NCBI GenBank assembly: GCA_949130495.1
Contig: OX422222.1
Span: 277,688,109 to 277,752,108 of the forward strand
Reading direction: 5' to 3'
Origin: Sambucus nigra
Lineage: Eukaryota > Streptophyta > Magnoliopsida > Dipsacales > Adoxaceae
Length of the DNA stretch: 64,000 nucleotides
Under the pieces are notes generated by a model. That model had not been told where the DNA came from and did no database searches. It saw only the letters and a program-made list of their open reading frames with translations. The position numbers and the translations under genes are program-made. This document shows, one piece after another, positions 47,901-59,047 of this stretch (positions are counted from its first letter, which is position 1; each line of letters starts with the position of its first letter).

Positions 47901-49281
47901 CGTCTTGACTGCACAAATGCTTTTCGGATGTAACACGTCTACCCAAACCAAAACAAAATTATTTTTAATCGCCGTCCTTTACTAGGCACCGTATTCTAGT
48001 CCCTTTTTTCTCACTTTGGAACATATTATCGCGAGCAATTTCACTTCGCACCAAAATACCTCAACACATAATCCACTTATCACCTGTCCTACTAACCAGG
48101 TTAGGATTGTCCTTCTCTCGAATTTTAGTAGACTCGATTCCTGTTAGCCATCCCAGTTGTTCCCTTAGCTTTTTAGGCTGTAAAGATCATGTTACTATCT
48201 ATAATAGTACTTACTGAATTTACCATCACTTGGTAAGAATTTAACTATCTGAAGCATTTAAATGGTTTTCCAGATGTGTATCCACATCCTTTTGTGGTGC
48301 TATACCACCACCATTGTATTCAGTCTTATTCTCGACTAAATTCTTCCATTCCTTTAAGCTTCCCACAGAAGGAGCATTGTCATCTTTATTGATAAAATAC
48401 AACATTGTCAACCTCTGAATTAGCCGTCCATTAGAATTCCTCCTCGAGTATTATCAATTATTATTACGAGTTGGTCTCCCACTTGGAGTCGTTTCCTCCA
48501 CTCGTATCTGCATCTTTCGATACAAAATTTGCTAATGATTAGGATTCATATCCACAATTGGACTTCTGTCATGCCCTCCTACGATGAGTTCAGAACCACG
48601 TTTGCTTCTCACCCTGAACAGTTGAGGAAGGAACATACGGTCAACACTGTACCTCAGGTTCTCCTATAGGCATAGCATTCTACTTCTAAAATGGGTGGTT
48701 GACTCCAACCATTAAAATTTCATCCCGAAAGTCAAGAAAATTTTCTCTAAATTTTCACTTTCAGTTTGCCACACTCCGTCCTATTTTTAAGCCTTTGGGT
48801 ACTTTACCTCCTTTGGTAAAGACACATAATTTCCGCATTCCTAGAATTTCCCACTAACAGTCTCTACACGTTTTTGTAATACGTTGGGTAAGGTTACCCT
48901 CGCACCTCATTTGACTATAACAGTATTTGGAAATCATTGCTGCGCCTTAGTCGCCTTTCTAGTCTTGGCTTCTCGTGCCACAATGGAGGTGACCTCAACT
49001 ACGGTCATCATCCTCGGATATATTTTATAATCTCAACTGAGCCCTGCCTCCTGATGTACGCTTAACGGTCCTCTTCTGACATCCGTCATCGCTCGGCACA
49101 CACACACATCCGAACGAAATTAGAATTCACTAATGTATACATATTATAGCAGGAGAACGAAATCTCGTCAAAAGAATCGACAGTCCTAAACATAGGGCTC
49201 TATAACAAGCAAAGCAACACTGAAAGCATAATAAGCCGTACAGATCCTAAGGACACTAGAACCTGATGCTCTGATACCACC
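44944..49281 (-). other. LARD internal region, copy 2 (4338 bp, non-coding)
   Basis: Same length and order as copy 1 with scattered substitutions. PPT at 44944-44956, hairpin at 44963-44981, PBS at 49268-49279. No coding content recognised. Confidence 0.9.
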
Positions 49282-52253
49282 TGTGACACCCCGCCTAATT
49301 AAATACCGGGCGATCACTCCTTTATTAAATTAAAATCAAGGTGAACAGTTGGTTCATTCTTAGCATCACTGTCGTAAAAATACTTTTCCAATTTAAACAC
49401 CCTAAATAATTAAGCTAAGTGTCAAAACCATTTAAAACCTTGTTCTCATTTTATTAAATTCGGTTATAAAACCTTAAACCATTAACATCTAAAGAGTCAC
49501 ACATTAAGAATAAAAATAGAATTGAAAATACACGAATTTAATCATCAATAATAAATCCCAACATTTACAACACTAAAGGAAAACATCCTGACAGTAATAA
49601 ATCCCGAAATAAAGGTACTGAAAGTAAAAATTTCAATCTCTGACAATACCAACTAAATAATAGAAAGAGGGCGACACATGCCCCTGCGGGATAAAACTGA
49701 ACTAGGAGTGGAATCAAATGGATGAAGTCATCTAAACAACAGGCCTGCAACTCCCACCTAAGCTGCAGCACATTCATTCCAAAGGATCCTAAGTAAGACG
49801 CCCCTGTGGCTGGGCACCTGTAGGCTGTAATACATACATATATATACAAGAGAGAAAAGGAAATAGAAACGGGTCAGAGCCCGATAGTGTATATGATTTA
49901 AAAATTCGTTTAGCAAGTATTTAAATTGATACAGGCCAATGCAACAACATATTAGTGCGACACTCTCTTGAGAAATTCTCGCCTCTCTTCTAATGTGCAC
50001 TCCTATCACACTAACCTTCCCAATGGTTTATCTCATCATATATCACACTATCTTTCCCCAATGATTTAACTTATCTTAGGTTATTCGCGGGATTTACAAC
50101 TGAACAGCACAAGTATTTAAAACGTAAGATTTCAATTTGTAACCAAGGTTCTCCTTTTAACTTTATTAATCAATAAAGTTTTCCAGTGTCATATTATACT
50201 TTCTCAAAACAATTATTTATAATTTGAGTCATCAACCTTGTCCTACATATCAAATCACAATAGGTAGTTCCAGATTTCAGAATTTCATATATATATTAAC
50301 TACTCGTATAATATATATATATCATAACAGCACCCCACATAAAAACTATGGTGCGGGCATACTCTGCTATCCAATCCCCGTATCAATCATACTAAAGGGA
50401 ATACAAGTTCGGAATCACTCTCGAACTGTATAAATACATACACAAATAATATTGAGGCGAAGCATGGTTTCCAAGTCCAAGAGGTCAGTACATACCCTCA
50501 CGTCTCTTAGGACCGTGACTACCGATTCGATAGCCTGTACCTAGGATTCCTATCTTCTAGGGTACGTGTCAATATCCCCCATAAGGCACACGAGATAAGA
50601 TCGTCCCAGCGCGGTAACCTCAGGGATAACAAGTAGCGCGGGCATGATTTTCAAAAGTATATAATATATGCATACACAATCATATAAATATACCACTTTT
50701 ATTATATCAATTTAAGTTTATCCCATAACCCACATTGACAACATTTATCCTTATTTTCCCATTATTATATATCAAGTATAATGGTTCGTTTCTAACTTTA
50801 ACTCGAAGGGTTTTTCCAACTTACTACGATGATTGGACATAAATATTGTATATTTATTCCCCTAATCTCAGTGCATTTGTGGACCCGAGTGATGTAACCT
50901 ATATGTATTTGATGCACATTTGTGCTACTAATCTTCGTTGGCAAGTATTTCGTGTTTCGTGCTTCTTTTATTTGTTTTACAGGTTAATTATGCAAGCAGC
51001 GCAAAAGAGAAAGCGAGACAATGAAAGAAAAGCTAAGAAGGCAAGTTCAAGGGAATTTTGGTAATTCTGCAGCCAGATCCCGAAGGAGGAGTCAACTGGA
51101 AAGTTGAAGAGCTCGGAACAACGAGAACACTGGAAGAAACGACACCCAAATCTGAGCTATGGTTGATGAGTTATGAACCGTTGAAGTTGAAGAAAAATCC
51201 AAGGAATAAAGGAAAGAAAACAAGAAAAAAATTCTAAGTGTTGAATGGAAGAAAAAGCACCCCAGACCAGCAAACATTCGCGAACCCAGGGGGGAACCGG
51301 TTCGGGGTACATGCGAACCGGTTCGAGGAGCCTGATGCGCGAATTTGCCTCCTTTATTCTGATTGGCTCTAAGGTTTCCTTCTTATACAACATCAAAATT
51401 TCGTGGTTTAATCCTCTACATCACAAAAGGTTTCCAGAATATCATTTAAGTCATCACTACATGCAATTTCCTATCTCAAATTGGGTTTTTCTTCCATACA
51501 ATTCATCCTAATCATTCCTAAACCAATATGAAAGATGCATCAACGAAATAAGCAAGATAAACACTTGCCTGGGATTTTCATAAATCTGGTTTGGTGTTGA
51601 ATTTGGTGTGGTTGCGTTCCCCGTCTCGCGATCTACGCGTTGGCGGTGGCGGCGGTGTAAACGGATGAGTTTTGAGCCTTGGAATGCCTTGAGAGCTCTC
51701 TCCTCTCCTCTCCAATGGCCGTTCTAGTGTTTTGAGTTATCTAAACCTAGGAGATAACATAAACATCTGATATAACCCCTTTAATTTTCGTGGGTTTAAT
51801 TACCCAAAAATACAAAATGACTAAAATGCCCTCCCGGGGTACTAATTAGGCCTAAAAGCCCCCCGAGACCCAAATCAAAACCCCGGGTATACTTTTCTGA
51901 CTATCTCGACCCTTCCGGATACGTTGGCGCACTCAAAACGACCATACGAACAACTTATAAAATATTCACTTTTATTAATTCACATTTAGTCCCGACACGA
52001 CACAGGCGCGTCCCGACTTAAATTTCCACAATTGTCATTTTATTCACACGTGACAATATTATAAAAAAAAATCTCATATATTACTATACTCATTCAGTAA
52101 TATGCAACAAATAATATATTCCCAATAATTACTAACTCTTGACATGCTAGTAAATATTTAAAACAACATTTCGGATTAAAATTAAATTAATTTATCTCAA
52201 TTAAATTTAATAAATCCTTAAATTTAAAAGCCATGAAAATACGGGGTATTACA
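49282..52253 (-). repeat. LARD LTR3 (5' LTR in element orientation, 2972 bp)
   Basis: Ends at the outer ATTCC duplication. It keeps the TATATC box (minus strand, about 51768-51777) and an intact donor-like AGGCAAGTGTTTATC on the minus strand (about 51565). The acceptor-like site near 49815 carries a small duplication that places two CAG/GTGCCC-like acceptors side by side. Palindromes are at 51293-51304 (one arm mutated) and 51314-51325. Confidence 0.95.
51293..51325. repeat. LTR palindrome pair, AACCGGTT type (LTR3)
   Basis: GGAACCGGTTCG at 51293-51304 (outer base pair mismatched) and CGAACCGGTTCG at 51314-51325, 21 bp apart. Confidence 0.9.
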
Positions 52254-53480
52254 ATTCCCTCGGTACTCTTGACTCTACGAAACTCGACGAGTTTGTAGAT
52301 GACCTTCAAACTTATAAGCGTGACATATTTTCCTTTAAAAAGCTGAAGGAAGATATGTTCATAGCTTTGAAAACCCAAAAGGATCAAACACGTATTTCGA
52401 ATGATGAGTTTGAATTCGATTCTGATGATATATTTATATTTGTTAAGAAGTTCAGATTAAGTTTAATAAAGAGAAATCTAAGTATGATGAAAAGAAGTTT
52501 GAGAAGTTTAAGTTTAACAAGGTATGATTTTCCCTAATAATCGTAATGATAATTTAAAGAGGGTTGGTCGGAACTGAGTGTCCCACTAAGCTAAGGAATG
52601 AGGCTAAGAATCTGAAAGCATACAATGCCACCCTTAGTGAGAGTGAATAAAAAAAGGAGCAGGATTCCCCCATTGAGTGCAATTACACTACGTTCATGGC
52701 TAGTCATACGAGTCTTGATGAAAAAGCTTCTTATGAAGATAATTATGTGAAAGATAATTTTGAGGGCATTTTGGTTAATTCCTAAATGAGTGAAGAAGAA
52801 GAAGAAGGAGAAGAAGAAGAGGAGGAGGAGAAGTAGGAAAGTGAACTTTAAGATACCATCTGTGAGTTGTATGTGGAGATGGTGAAATTGAAAAAGGAAA
52901 ACTTGAAGTCGGAATCTAAGTTAAAAGAATGCGATGTAGGGAATGATGAGATTGAATTAATTGATAATCTTAGGGAACGTGAGAAGACCCTCCGGAAAAG
53001 GCTATATTATGTTGGGGGAGAGATAAATCACCTTCGTAGTTTTATGAAGGTTTTGAAGAATGACTCCCTTAGGTTTGAAGAGTCTCATCGTTTGCTTAAG
53101 TATAGGATAATTGAGTTAGAGGAGAGCTTAAAAGACTAGAGTCTTGTCAAATTTGATTTGGAATCAAGATAAAAAAACGTTAGATATGATGTTAGGTATC
53201 GTCTAAATGAAGGATGACTATTATGGGATCCTTCAATGATCCAAATGATTACGCTACTAAATACAAGACCATGTTTTTTAAAGATTCAACCGTTACTAGG
53301 GACGTTAGAAAAGGTCAACCTAAGGGTCACATTCCTCGTGTCTTCACTTGCACATATTGCACTAGAAAAGGTTACCTTTGGCATTTTTATTTTGATCTTG
53401 AAAAGGTCCTAAAAAGTCTAAGTCTGGTGTCACTAAGGTTCTCCAAACCCAAGAGCATCACGTTACACCTATGTGATTAG
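52254..53480 (+). pseudogene. Element A gag, C-terminal part
   Basis: Continues the frame broken at 34775: LGTLDSTKLDEFVDDLQTY, then KKLKEDMFIALKTQ. The first zinc knuckle, expected near 52560, has lost its CXXC half. Only the ECPTKLRNEAK end remains, in a shifted frame. An acidic GAAGAA-rich tract follows (about 52790-52835), then a clear coiled coil at 52867-53139 (LREREKTLRKRL...SLRFEESHRLLKYRIIELEESL). A second knuckle-like CTYCTRKGYLWHFYF lies near 53350-53400, lacking the final Cys. The order matches SIRE/Maximus gag proteins. No protease sequence follows. Confidence 0.75.
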
Positions 53481-55383
53481 GAAATCTGATTTAGAGTTAC
53501 TAAATGTTAGGCATATTAATTCTTGCATGCTATCAAATGATTATTCCCTTTGATATATCTTACGAGTAATTGTGGTTTCTTGTTTTCATACTTTAACTTT
53601 TATGCATCATGATATATATTATTGCTAGCTGTATAACGTTTTGAGTCTTTTAAATTTATATTTTTCTTTTATTGGGTCTTATTGCAAAAAATACAAAAAA
53701 AAATTGTTTGACTTTGAGTTTGTTTTTCATTTGGTGTCATATAATGTTAAAAACTCAAAAAGATTTTAGTTTATGTGTAGTTTGGTTTTACACGTTTTAT
53801 GTGGAATATCAGTGTGTTTGAATCCACTCCATTCCATGTATCCGTGTGGCTACGACATTTTATTATAATTTTAATGCTTGAATTCTTCTCAATCATGCTT
53901 ACATAGAGTAGTTCGATCTTAAGTTGCTTAATGTATTCCCTTTCCATATGCCTCTACACACACAGGTACGAGCTCTTTTGGATTTTAACTTCATATGTTA
54001 CATGAGCTAAATAAGGTATTCTCTTAACAATCTTGTCATTATACATATATATTTGACTATATGGGATTTATGAATGTAAGAACCATAGCCTCCCAGTTTG
54101 TTATTTTATTGAAATATGAGTGTGCGCTGGAAAGGGATACGAGGGGATAAATCTTTCTTGTATGAAAAACCACTATTGGAAAGAGCTTAAAAAAATTAAG
54201 AGGCAAAAGAAAATATATGTCCAAGGCCCTAGTTTTTCATTGATTTTTTGAATTATATTGGTATCTTCAAAATAAGAGAGAAAAAGGAAAGACTGGATAT
54301 CTAATTTTTTTGAAGGTGTTATAAGGTGAAGATCAATAGGTTTGCACAATGAATTATAGTTAATTCATATTTGACTCTATTGATTTAAGAATCATTAATT
54401 TCTTATAGTCTAATGTGCATTGTGCTTGTTTGTCCACTATGAGTTCACTTTATTTGTCACTATGAGGCTAAACCTTTATTTGATAAAGTTAATGCGGTCA
54501 AATAGAACTCCATGGACATTTTTGAGTGATTAAGTCTAATTATTTTGTTAATAGTTCACGCTCCTTCACTCCGTTTACCATATGTTGTTTAGATGCATTT
54601 ATGCTATACGAGTGTGGATAGCTTATTGTGTTTAGTGTCTTTTGTGGTATATATATATGCGCTCTTGTGCCTAATTAGTATTTTTTTGCATATTTATATA
54701 TATGGTATGTTTTGTTTTGAGTCAATGTGTTTGCATTTAATCCATGTATTCCATATATTTATCTTAGTTTCAAGTGGTTTCATTATTATATTATATGATC
54801 ACCTATTTATCTTTTGCTGTTTTGTTTATATTGGTATCTTACGATTTTTTGTGTATTTAAGTTGGTATCATTTTACATCAAAATTTGTATTAATTGATCA
54901 TTATATGGATTATTTGTGCTTGTGTCGCCGATTTATTTGTCGTTGTTTGTTTCTCTACACATCATTGCATGATATACTTATTTTTCCATATACTTACCCT
55001 TGTTTTATTTGGGGGGAGAATTGGTTATATTGGGAAAAAATATTTTACTATGCACCTTTATTCTTTGTCTATTCTTGAACAAAAGGGGGAGGAATGGTAT
55101 TTCTATCTTTAAAGCCCGAGGGATATTTTGGCTTAAGAAGAGACGTCTTATCTTAGGTAAATATTATTAGACAATGAAGGAGGGTTTATTCATATGAAAA
55201 TTTATATTGGTGTATTTTCTTTGTATTTGAATGTGTGTTTAAGTTTGCATGTTTGCAACGATGTAACAAAATTTACACAAAAGCAAAGTTACTCAACGTT
55301 TGTGTCTGTCGAGCATTTGTATTTTTGTCCTTTTGGGGCTGGGTATTGGGTCTTTTAGCAAGCTTGGGTATCCCGGACTAGCC
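53481..55383 (+). other. Element A 3' internal region, T-rich, no pol
   Basis: AT-rich, strongly T-rich on the plus strand, with no retroelement enzyme motifs. A 161-codon frame at 54593-55078 is rich in Phe, Leu, Ile, Tyr and Cys and would give several hydrophobic segments. T-rich sequence produces such frames by chance, and element B has only a shorter, poorly matching hydrophobic frame at the same place. An envelope-like gene is possible in SIRE relatives but not supported here. Confidence 0.5.
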
Positions 55384-55393
55384 AAAGGGGGAT
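55384..55393 (+). promoter_or_regulatory. Element A polypurine tract
   Basis: AAAGGGGGATA directly before the 3' LTR; element B has AAAGGGGGAGA in the same place. Confidence 0.8.
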
Positions 55394-55537
55394 ATTTTTA
55401 AGATATCTTTTTCAATAGAGTCAATTGGTATATATTTTGGCTTTTTCTGTGTTTAGACAAAAGCTTTGAGTCATAGGTTAGTTCTTGAGTATGTTCACCT
55501 TTCAAGACTGTGACGTATTTGATTGAAGATGTAAGTT

Positions 55538-56919
55538 GTAAACGGATATTCAAAAATCCACATCCGTCCGATATCCAAATCCGAATTTGTGGATATTTAT
55601 TCGAAAAGATGGAAACGGATACGAATATGGATACTCTATACAAATATCCGAGAAAATGGATACGGATATAAATAGTACTAGTATCCGACACGGATAATCC
55701 GTATCCGATGCGGAGTATCCATTTTACCGGATATCCGTATCCGTCAAACATATGTTTATAATATTACTAATAATATTAGTATAAGTATTACTAATAAAAC
55801 AATATTAAAAAAAAAACTTAATCGTTTATTCCCCAAAACAAAACAAACACATACTCCACTCAAAACAAAACAAAAACACCCTAAAGTTATTATTTTATTG
55901 AGTATATTATAAAATGCCATGTATTATTATTTTATTGGGTATATTATCACGGAGTTACACTAAAGTTACAATACACCCTATCACACGTAACATACACCCA
56001 CTAAAGCACATATAATCCACTAAAAATAAAAAACTCTAATTTCATTTCATTTCTCTTTGTACGAAACAAGAGAAAAGAAACCCTCATTTCACTCCACAAA
56101 AAACCCTCATTCCGCCACCTCCCCCTCTGACACATCAGCCTGCTGCTGCTCATCAACCTCACCACCGCTTCTCATCAACCCCTCCGCTGCGCATCAACTC
56201 CGCTGCTCCATCGCTGCGCATCCCCTCCTCATGCAACAAAAAGTTTGCAACAACAGGTACATACAAAATAAAAATACAAATATATAACTGTATTTATATA
56301 TTGTTCATGTGGTTGTTCATTAGTTTTCTTAATTATAAATAAATGTAGAAGAGAAACAAACAAGTAAAAATATGGTTTTGATTGTGATGAGAACTGAAGT
56401 TAACAACGGGTATATTATATACAAAATAAAAATGTATACTTAATAAAATAAAAATGTTAGTATGTTTTGAAAACTAAAAGGTCCATGAAGTTATCATTCT
56501 CAATAAATTTGATTTAATCTAAAAGGTGCATATTTATATTTACTGTTATGGAATGCTACTGTTATTTTTTTTTAATGACTTTAAGCTTATATGGTTGTAT
56601 AGTATGGATGGCTTTAAGCCATATTATCATTATGGAGTGCTACTATTACTATGGAATCCATAATTGTTGATGTTAGGAGGTAGTAATTTTGTTATATATG
56701 TATTACGATTGAATTTCGTTGGAATGGATATTATAATAGTTATTTTTTACGATGGCTAAACATTGTAAACGGATACGGATATTATCTGAATCCGAGGTAT
56801 TCGAAGAGGATACGGATATGGATAGTTGTTTTAACTATCCGGACGGATACGGATAGTGCATCCAAATAGCGGATACGAATATGGAAAACATGGTATCCAA
56901 TCCGTATCCGTCCGTTTAC
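55538..56919. mobile_element. hAT-like non-autonomous element with GGATAC subterminal repeats
   Basis: Bounded by GTAAACGGATA at 55538 and its complement (TCCGTCCGTTTAC) ending at 56919. The outer 215 bp on the left and 165 bp on the right are packed with GGATAC/GTATCC and ACGGAT motifs in both orientations; an extra internal GTAAACGGATACGGAT lies at 56766. Dense short subterminal repeats that include AAACGG are typical of hAT elements, where they bind transposase. The corresponding LTR at 14820-14850 lacks the insert. An 8-bp target duplication is not evident, so the superfamily is tentative. No transposase domain remains. Confidence 0.6.
56041..56260 (+). other. GC/CT-rich leader-like segment inside the GGATAC element
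   Basis: A CT-rich stretch with short ORF (ATG 56057), GCTGCTGC and CATCAACC repeats, ending at a donor-like AACAG/GTACATAC near 56257. It looks like the 5' leader or first exon of a lost transposase gene, or a captured fragment. No domain recognised. Confidence 0.3.
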
Positions 56920-57549
56920 CTATTATGTTCACACCAGCATTTCAAGTTTCGTGCGTTGTTTTCGTCTTCATGTTCTAAGGATCTTTCAGGTATGAATGTA
57001 TAAATGGTTGGCATCTTAAGTATTTAGTCTTATTTTGTAAGATTCATTTTCACCCACTCTCATACTTTTATTTATTTAGTTGTTGTACCTATTTTAATCA
57101 CTATGGGACAAGTGTCATTCTCTGAAAAAAAAGAAAGTGGCAGTTAAGAAGTGGTTATGGACAGTTTTGAGTATTTATGAGACTTATTACAATTTTTAAA
57201 ATACTTAGAATGGGAGCCTAATAAATCTTAAGAGATAGGAATAAACCCAAAAAACTATAAATAGTTTGATCCTTAGATTTTTACTTGGGTGTTATTTTAC
57301 AAAAATATTTTGAACTGATTTCAAAATTATTTTTGGATTTTTTTTAATTCATTCTAATGACATCAGTTATGTCGTTCGAATGATTCAATTTTGGCCTGCA
57401 GTGTTTTCTTGTTGAAAGTTTCATTAGAAAGGTGTTCGAATGAGAAGTGTATCTTCGTTCGAACGAGATCCAATTTTGATCGAACGAGTCGTCGCATTTT
57501 TCAATGCAAAATTCACTGTTCAGTTTTATCTCTTTTTTGTAAAATCTAT

Positions 57550-57557
57550 TATAAATA
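57550..57557 (+). promoter_or_regulatory. Candidate TATA box of copia LTR
   Basis: TATAAATA about 85 bp downstream of the last GTTCGAAC palindrome. The 5' LTR has a mutated counterpart (TTATGAATAGG, near 30361). This places the palindromes in U3, upstream of transcription start. Confidence 0.45.
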
Positions 57558-57806
57558 GGAATTCGGAGTATCAGTTTCTGTAGAGACTTTTTCATATCCT
57601 TATAGTTAAAAAATAATTAAAAAAAAAAGATTTCCAAAGTTTTTGATCTTCCATAATCATGTTTTCTGACTAAAACCCTAGTTTACACCCAATTATTTAA
57701 AGATCCAAGTTTCATATGTATATGCTTTGATATCTAGTCTATGATCATCAAGGTTTATACTCTAGAGCTTATGAGTATTTATTTCGTGGGTTGGATTACG
57801 TGCATG

Positions 57807-59011
57807 TGTAACGATAAATTTATACATTTAGTTAATTTGTAGTATTGACTTATTCCGTTGATCAAAACACGTAGTTTGTTAGGGCATCGTGTACTCAAGC
57901 CCATAAGTGAAGACACGTTAGCGACTATATTTTTACAAGTCTCATTCAAGCATTCATCATGCCGCTTTCTCATTTTTATTAAGGGATATGACCCTGTGAT
58001 ATTTGGAGAATTTTTTTAAGGCTTTAAAATGTTTTTAAAATATGTCTTGAAACACTTTGAATTTTTCCAGATCATTCTAATGAAATTTGATGTGTTGTTC
58101 GAATAATGTCCTTCTTCTCATTCAAACAAGAGATCAATGGAGTTTAATAATCAAATCCTTGACCTTTGCCATAATCTCGTTATACGACTCATTCGAAACT
58201 CATTCTAATGAGATAGGTACCCTCGTTAGAACAAAGTCCAAACGAGGGATAACGAACCATTTTTCTCCACTCATTAGATACTTATTTGAATGAGTTATGT
58301 TACGTCATTTGAACGAGGTACCATGTCGTTCGAACGACCTGACCCATTTTTCAAGAAATTTGATTTTCATTTAGTTTTTTCCCACCGTCCCGTGTTTTCG
58401 AAAAAACAATTTTTGTAGAAGTGCGATGTAACATTTTTCAACATGTCTTTTTATGCCTCACAAGGACAACAACACTTTCGAAAATCCTCTCTAAATATCT
58501 TTAATTCTTTATGATCAAGTTTTCCAAATCCAAACCCACATAAAATTTTCTTCATCATATGTTAATGGTTGTACGGTGGATTTTGCACTATTGGAGACGG
58601 TAAAGACTATCGATGGATAACGAGGCAAGGAGTTATTGTGAAGCCGTGTTAGACTGTAGGCTTCTGTAAATGGAGGTTTTGAAGACTGCATATGTGTGGG
58701 ATTGAGGAGGCAAGTTTTGTGAGTCAAATCGAGTCTTCTTGTAAAATCGTATTTGTAGTGAATTTGTTTATGCCTGGTCATCCGAGGTTTTTTCCATTTG
58801 GATTTTCCTTGTACATTGGCATCTCATGGATTGTTTGATTTTCTTTACAATTAAATCTTGCATGCCTACTTAGTAATCACATTAACAAGATTACAATTGA
58901 AAAGTAATGAGACTCCCCCTCGTCTAGATTATTTTTGTCTTTGCTTCACATGTTTATTAATTTGGGTAAATTTAACAAAATTGAACCTAAAGCATGTAAC
59001 CATATTTCTCA
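57807..59011 (+). repeat. Element B 5' LTR (~1.2 kb)
   Basis: TGTAACGATAAATTT...CATATTTCTCA. It matches 63092 onward (TTCCGTT.ATCAAAA.ACGTAGTTT, CATTCAAGCATTCATCATGCCGCTTT). It carries several TTCGAA-centred palindromes, the best being GTCGTTCGAACGAC at 58325-58338 (perfect 14 bp). Confidence 0.85.
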
Positions 59012-59013
59012 AA

Positions 59014-59026
59014 TTAGTATCAGAGC
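59014..59026 (+). promoter_or_regulatory. Element B primer-binding site
   Basis: TTAGTATCAGAGC, one mismatch from the usual TGGTATCAGAGC; 2 bp after the LTR. Confidence 0.8.
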
Positions 59027-59047
59027 TTGTTTCTAAAAATTTCTTAG

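Larger units (their letters stand above)
34776..52253 (-). mobile_element. Triple-LTR non-coding chromovirus derivative (LARD-like)
   Basis: Minus-strand element with the structure LTR3 - internal - LTR2 - internal - LTR1 and one ATTCC duplication outside. Both internal regions are exactly 4338 bp and nearly identical. Each has its own PBS (41962-41973; 49268-49279) and PPT (37638-37650; 44944-44956). No gag-pol motifs survive in either; only the leader (CTATAGAGCCCTAT.TTTAGGATTGT) and the region just before the PPT match the full chromovirus at 3610-14486. LTR ends (GGGGTGTCACA; TGTAATACC) and much LTR sequence are shared with it. It is therefore a long non-autonomous derivative of the same lineage, enlarged by unequal recombination or by integration of a dimer. 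Confidence 0.93.
55395..57806 (+). repeat. Element A 3' LTR, interrupted and truncated
   Basis: 55395-55537 and 56920-57790 match the 5' LTR pieces (14690-15143; 30266-30610). A GGATAC-rich element sits between the two parts. LTR similarity stops near 57790, just before the TG start of element B at 57807, so element B probably inserted into this LTR. Landmarks are palindromes TCGTTCGAACGA at 57455-57466 and a TATAAATA box at 57550-57557. Confidence 0.7.

Noticed and set aside
35059..49849. A 142-codon minus-strand open frame in LARD LTR1 and LTR2 (35059-35487, 42259-42687), split in LTR3
   Set aside because: The three LTRs are near-identical recent copies, so shared openness is expected. The frame is broken in LTR3 by a small insertion and has no recognisable domain.
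54593..55078. A 161-codon hydrophobic frame as an envelope-like gene of the copia element
   Set aside because: The plus strand is strongly T-rich here, which produces Phe/Leu/Ile/Tyr runs by chance. Element B has only a shorter, poorly matching frame at the same place, and no signal-peptide or coiled-coil pattern of SIRE envelope-like proteins is clear.
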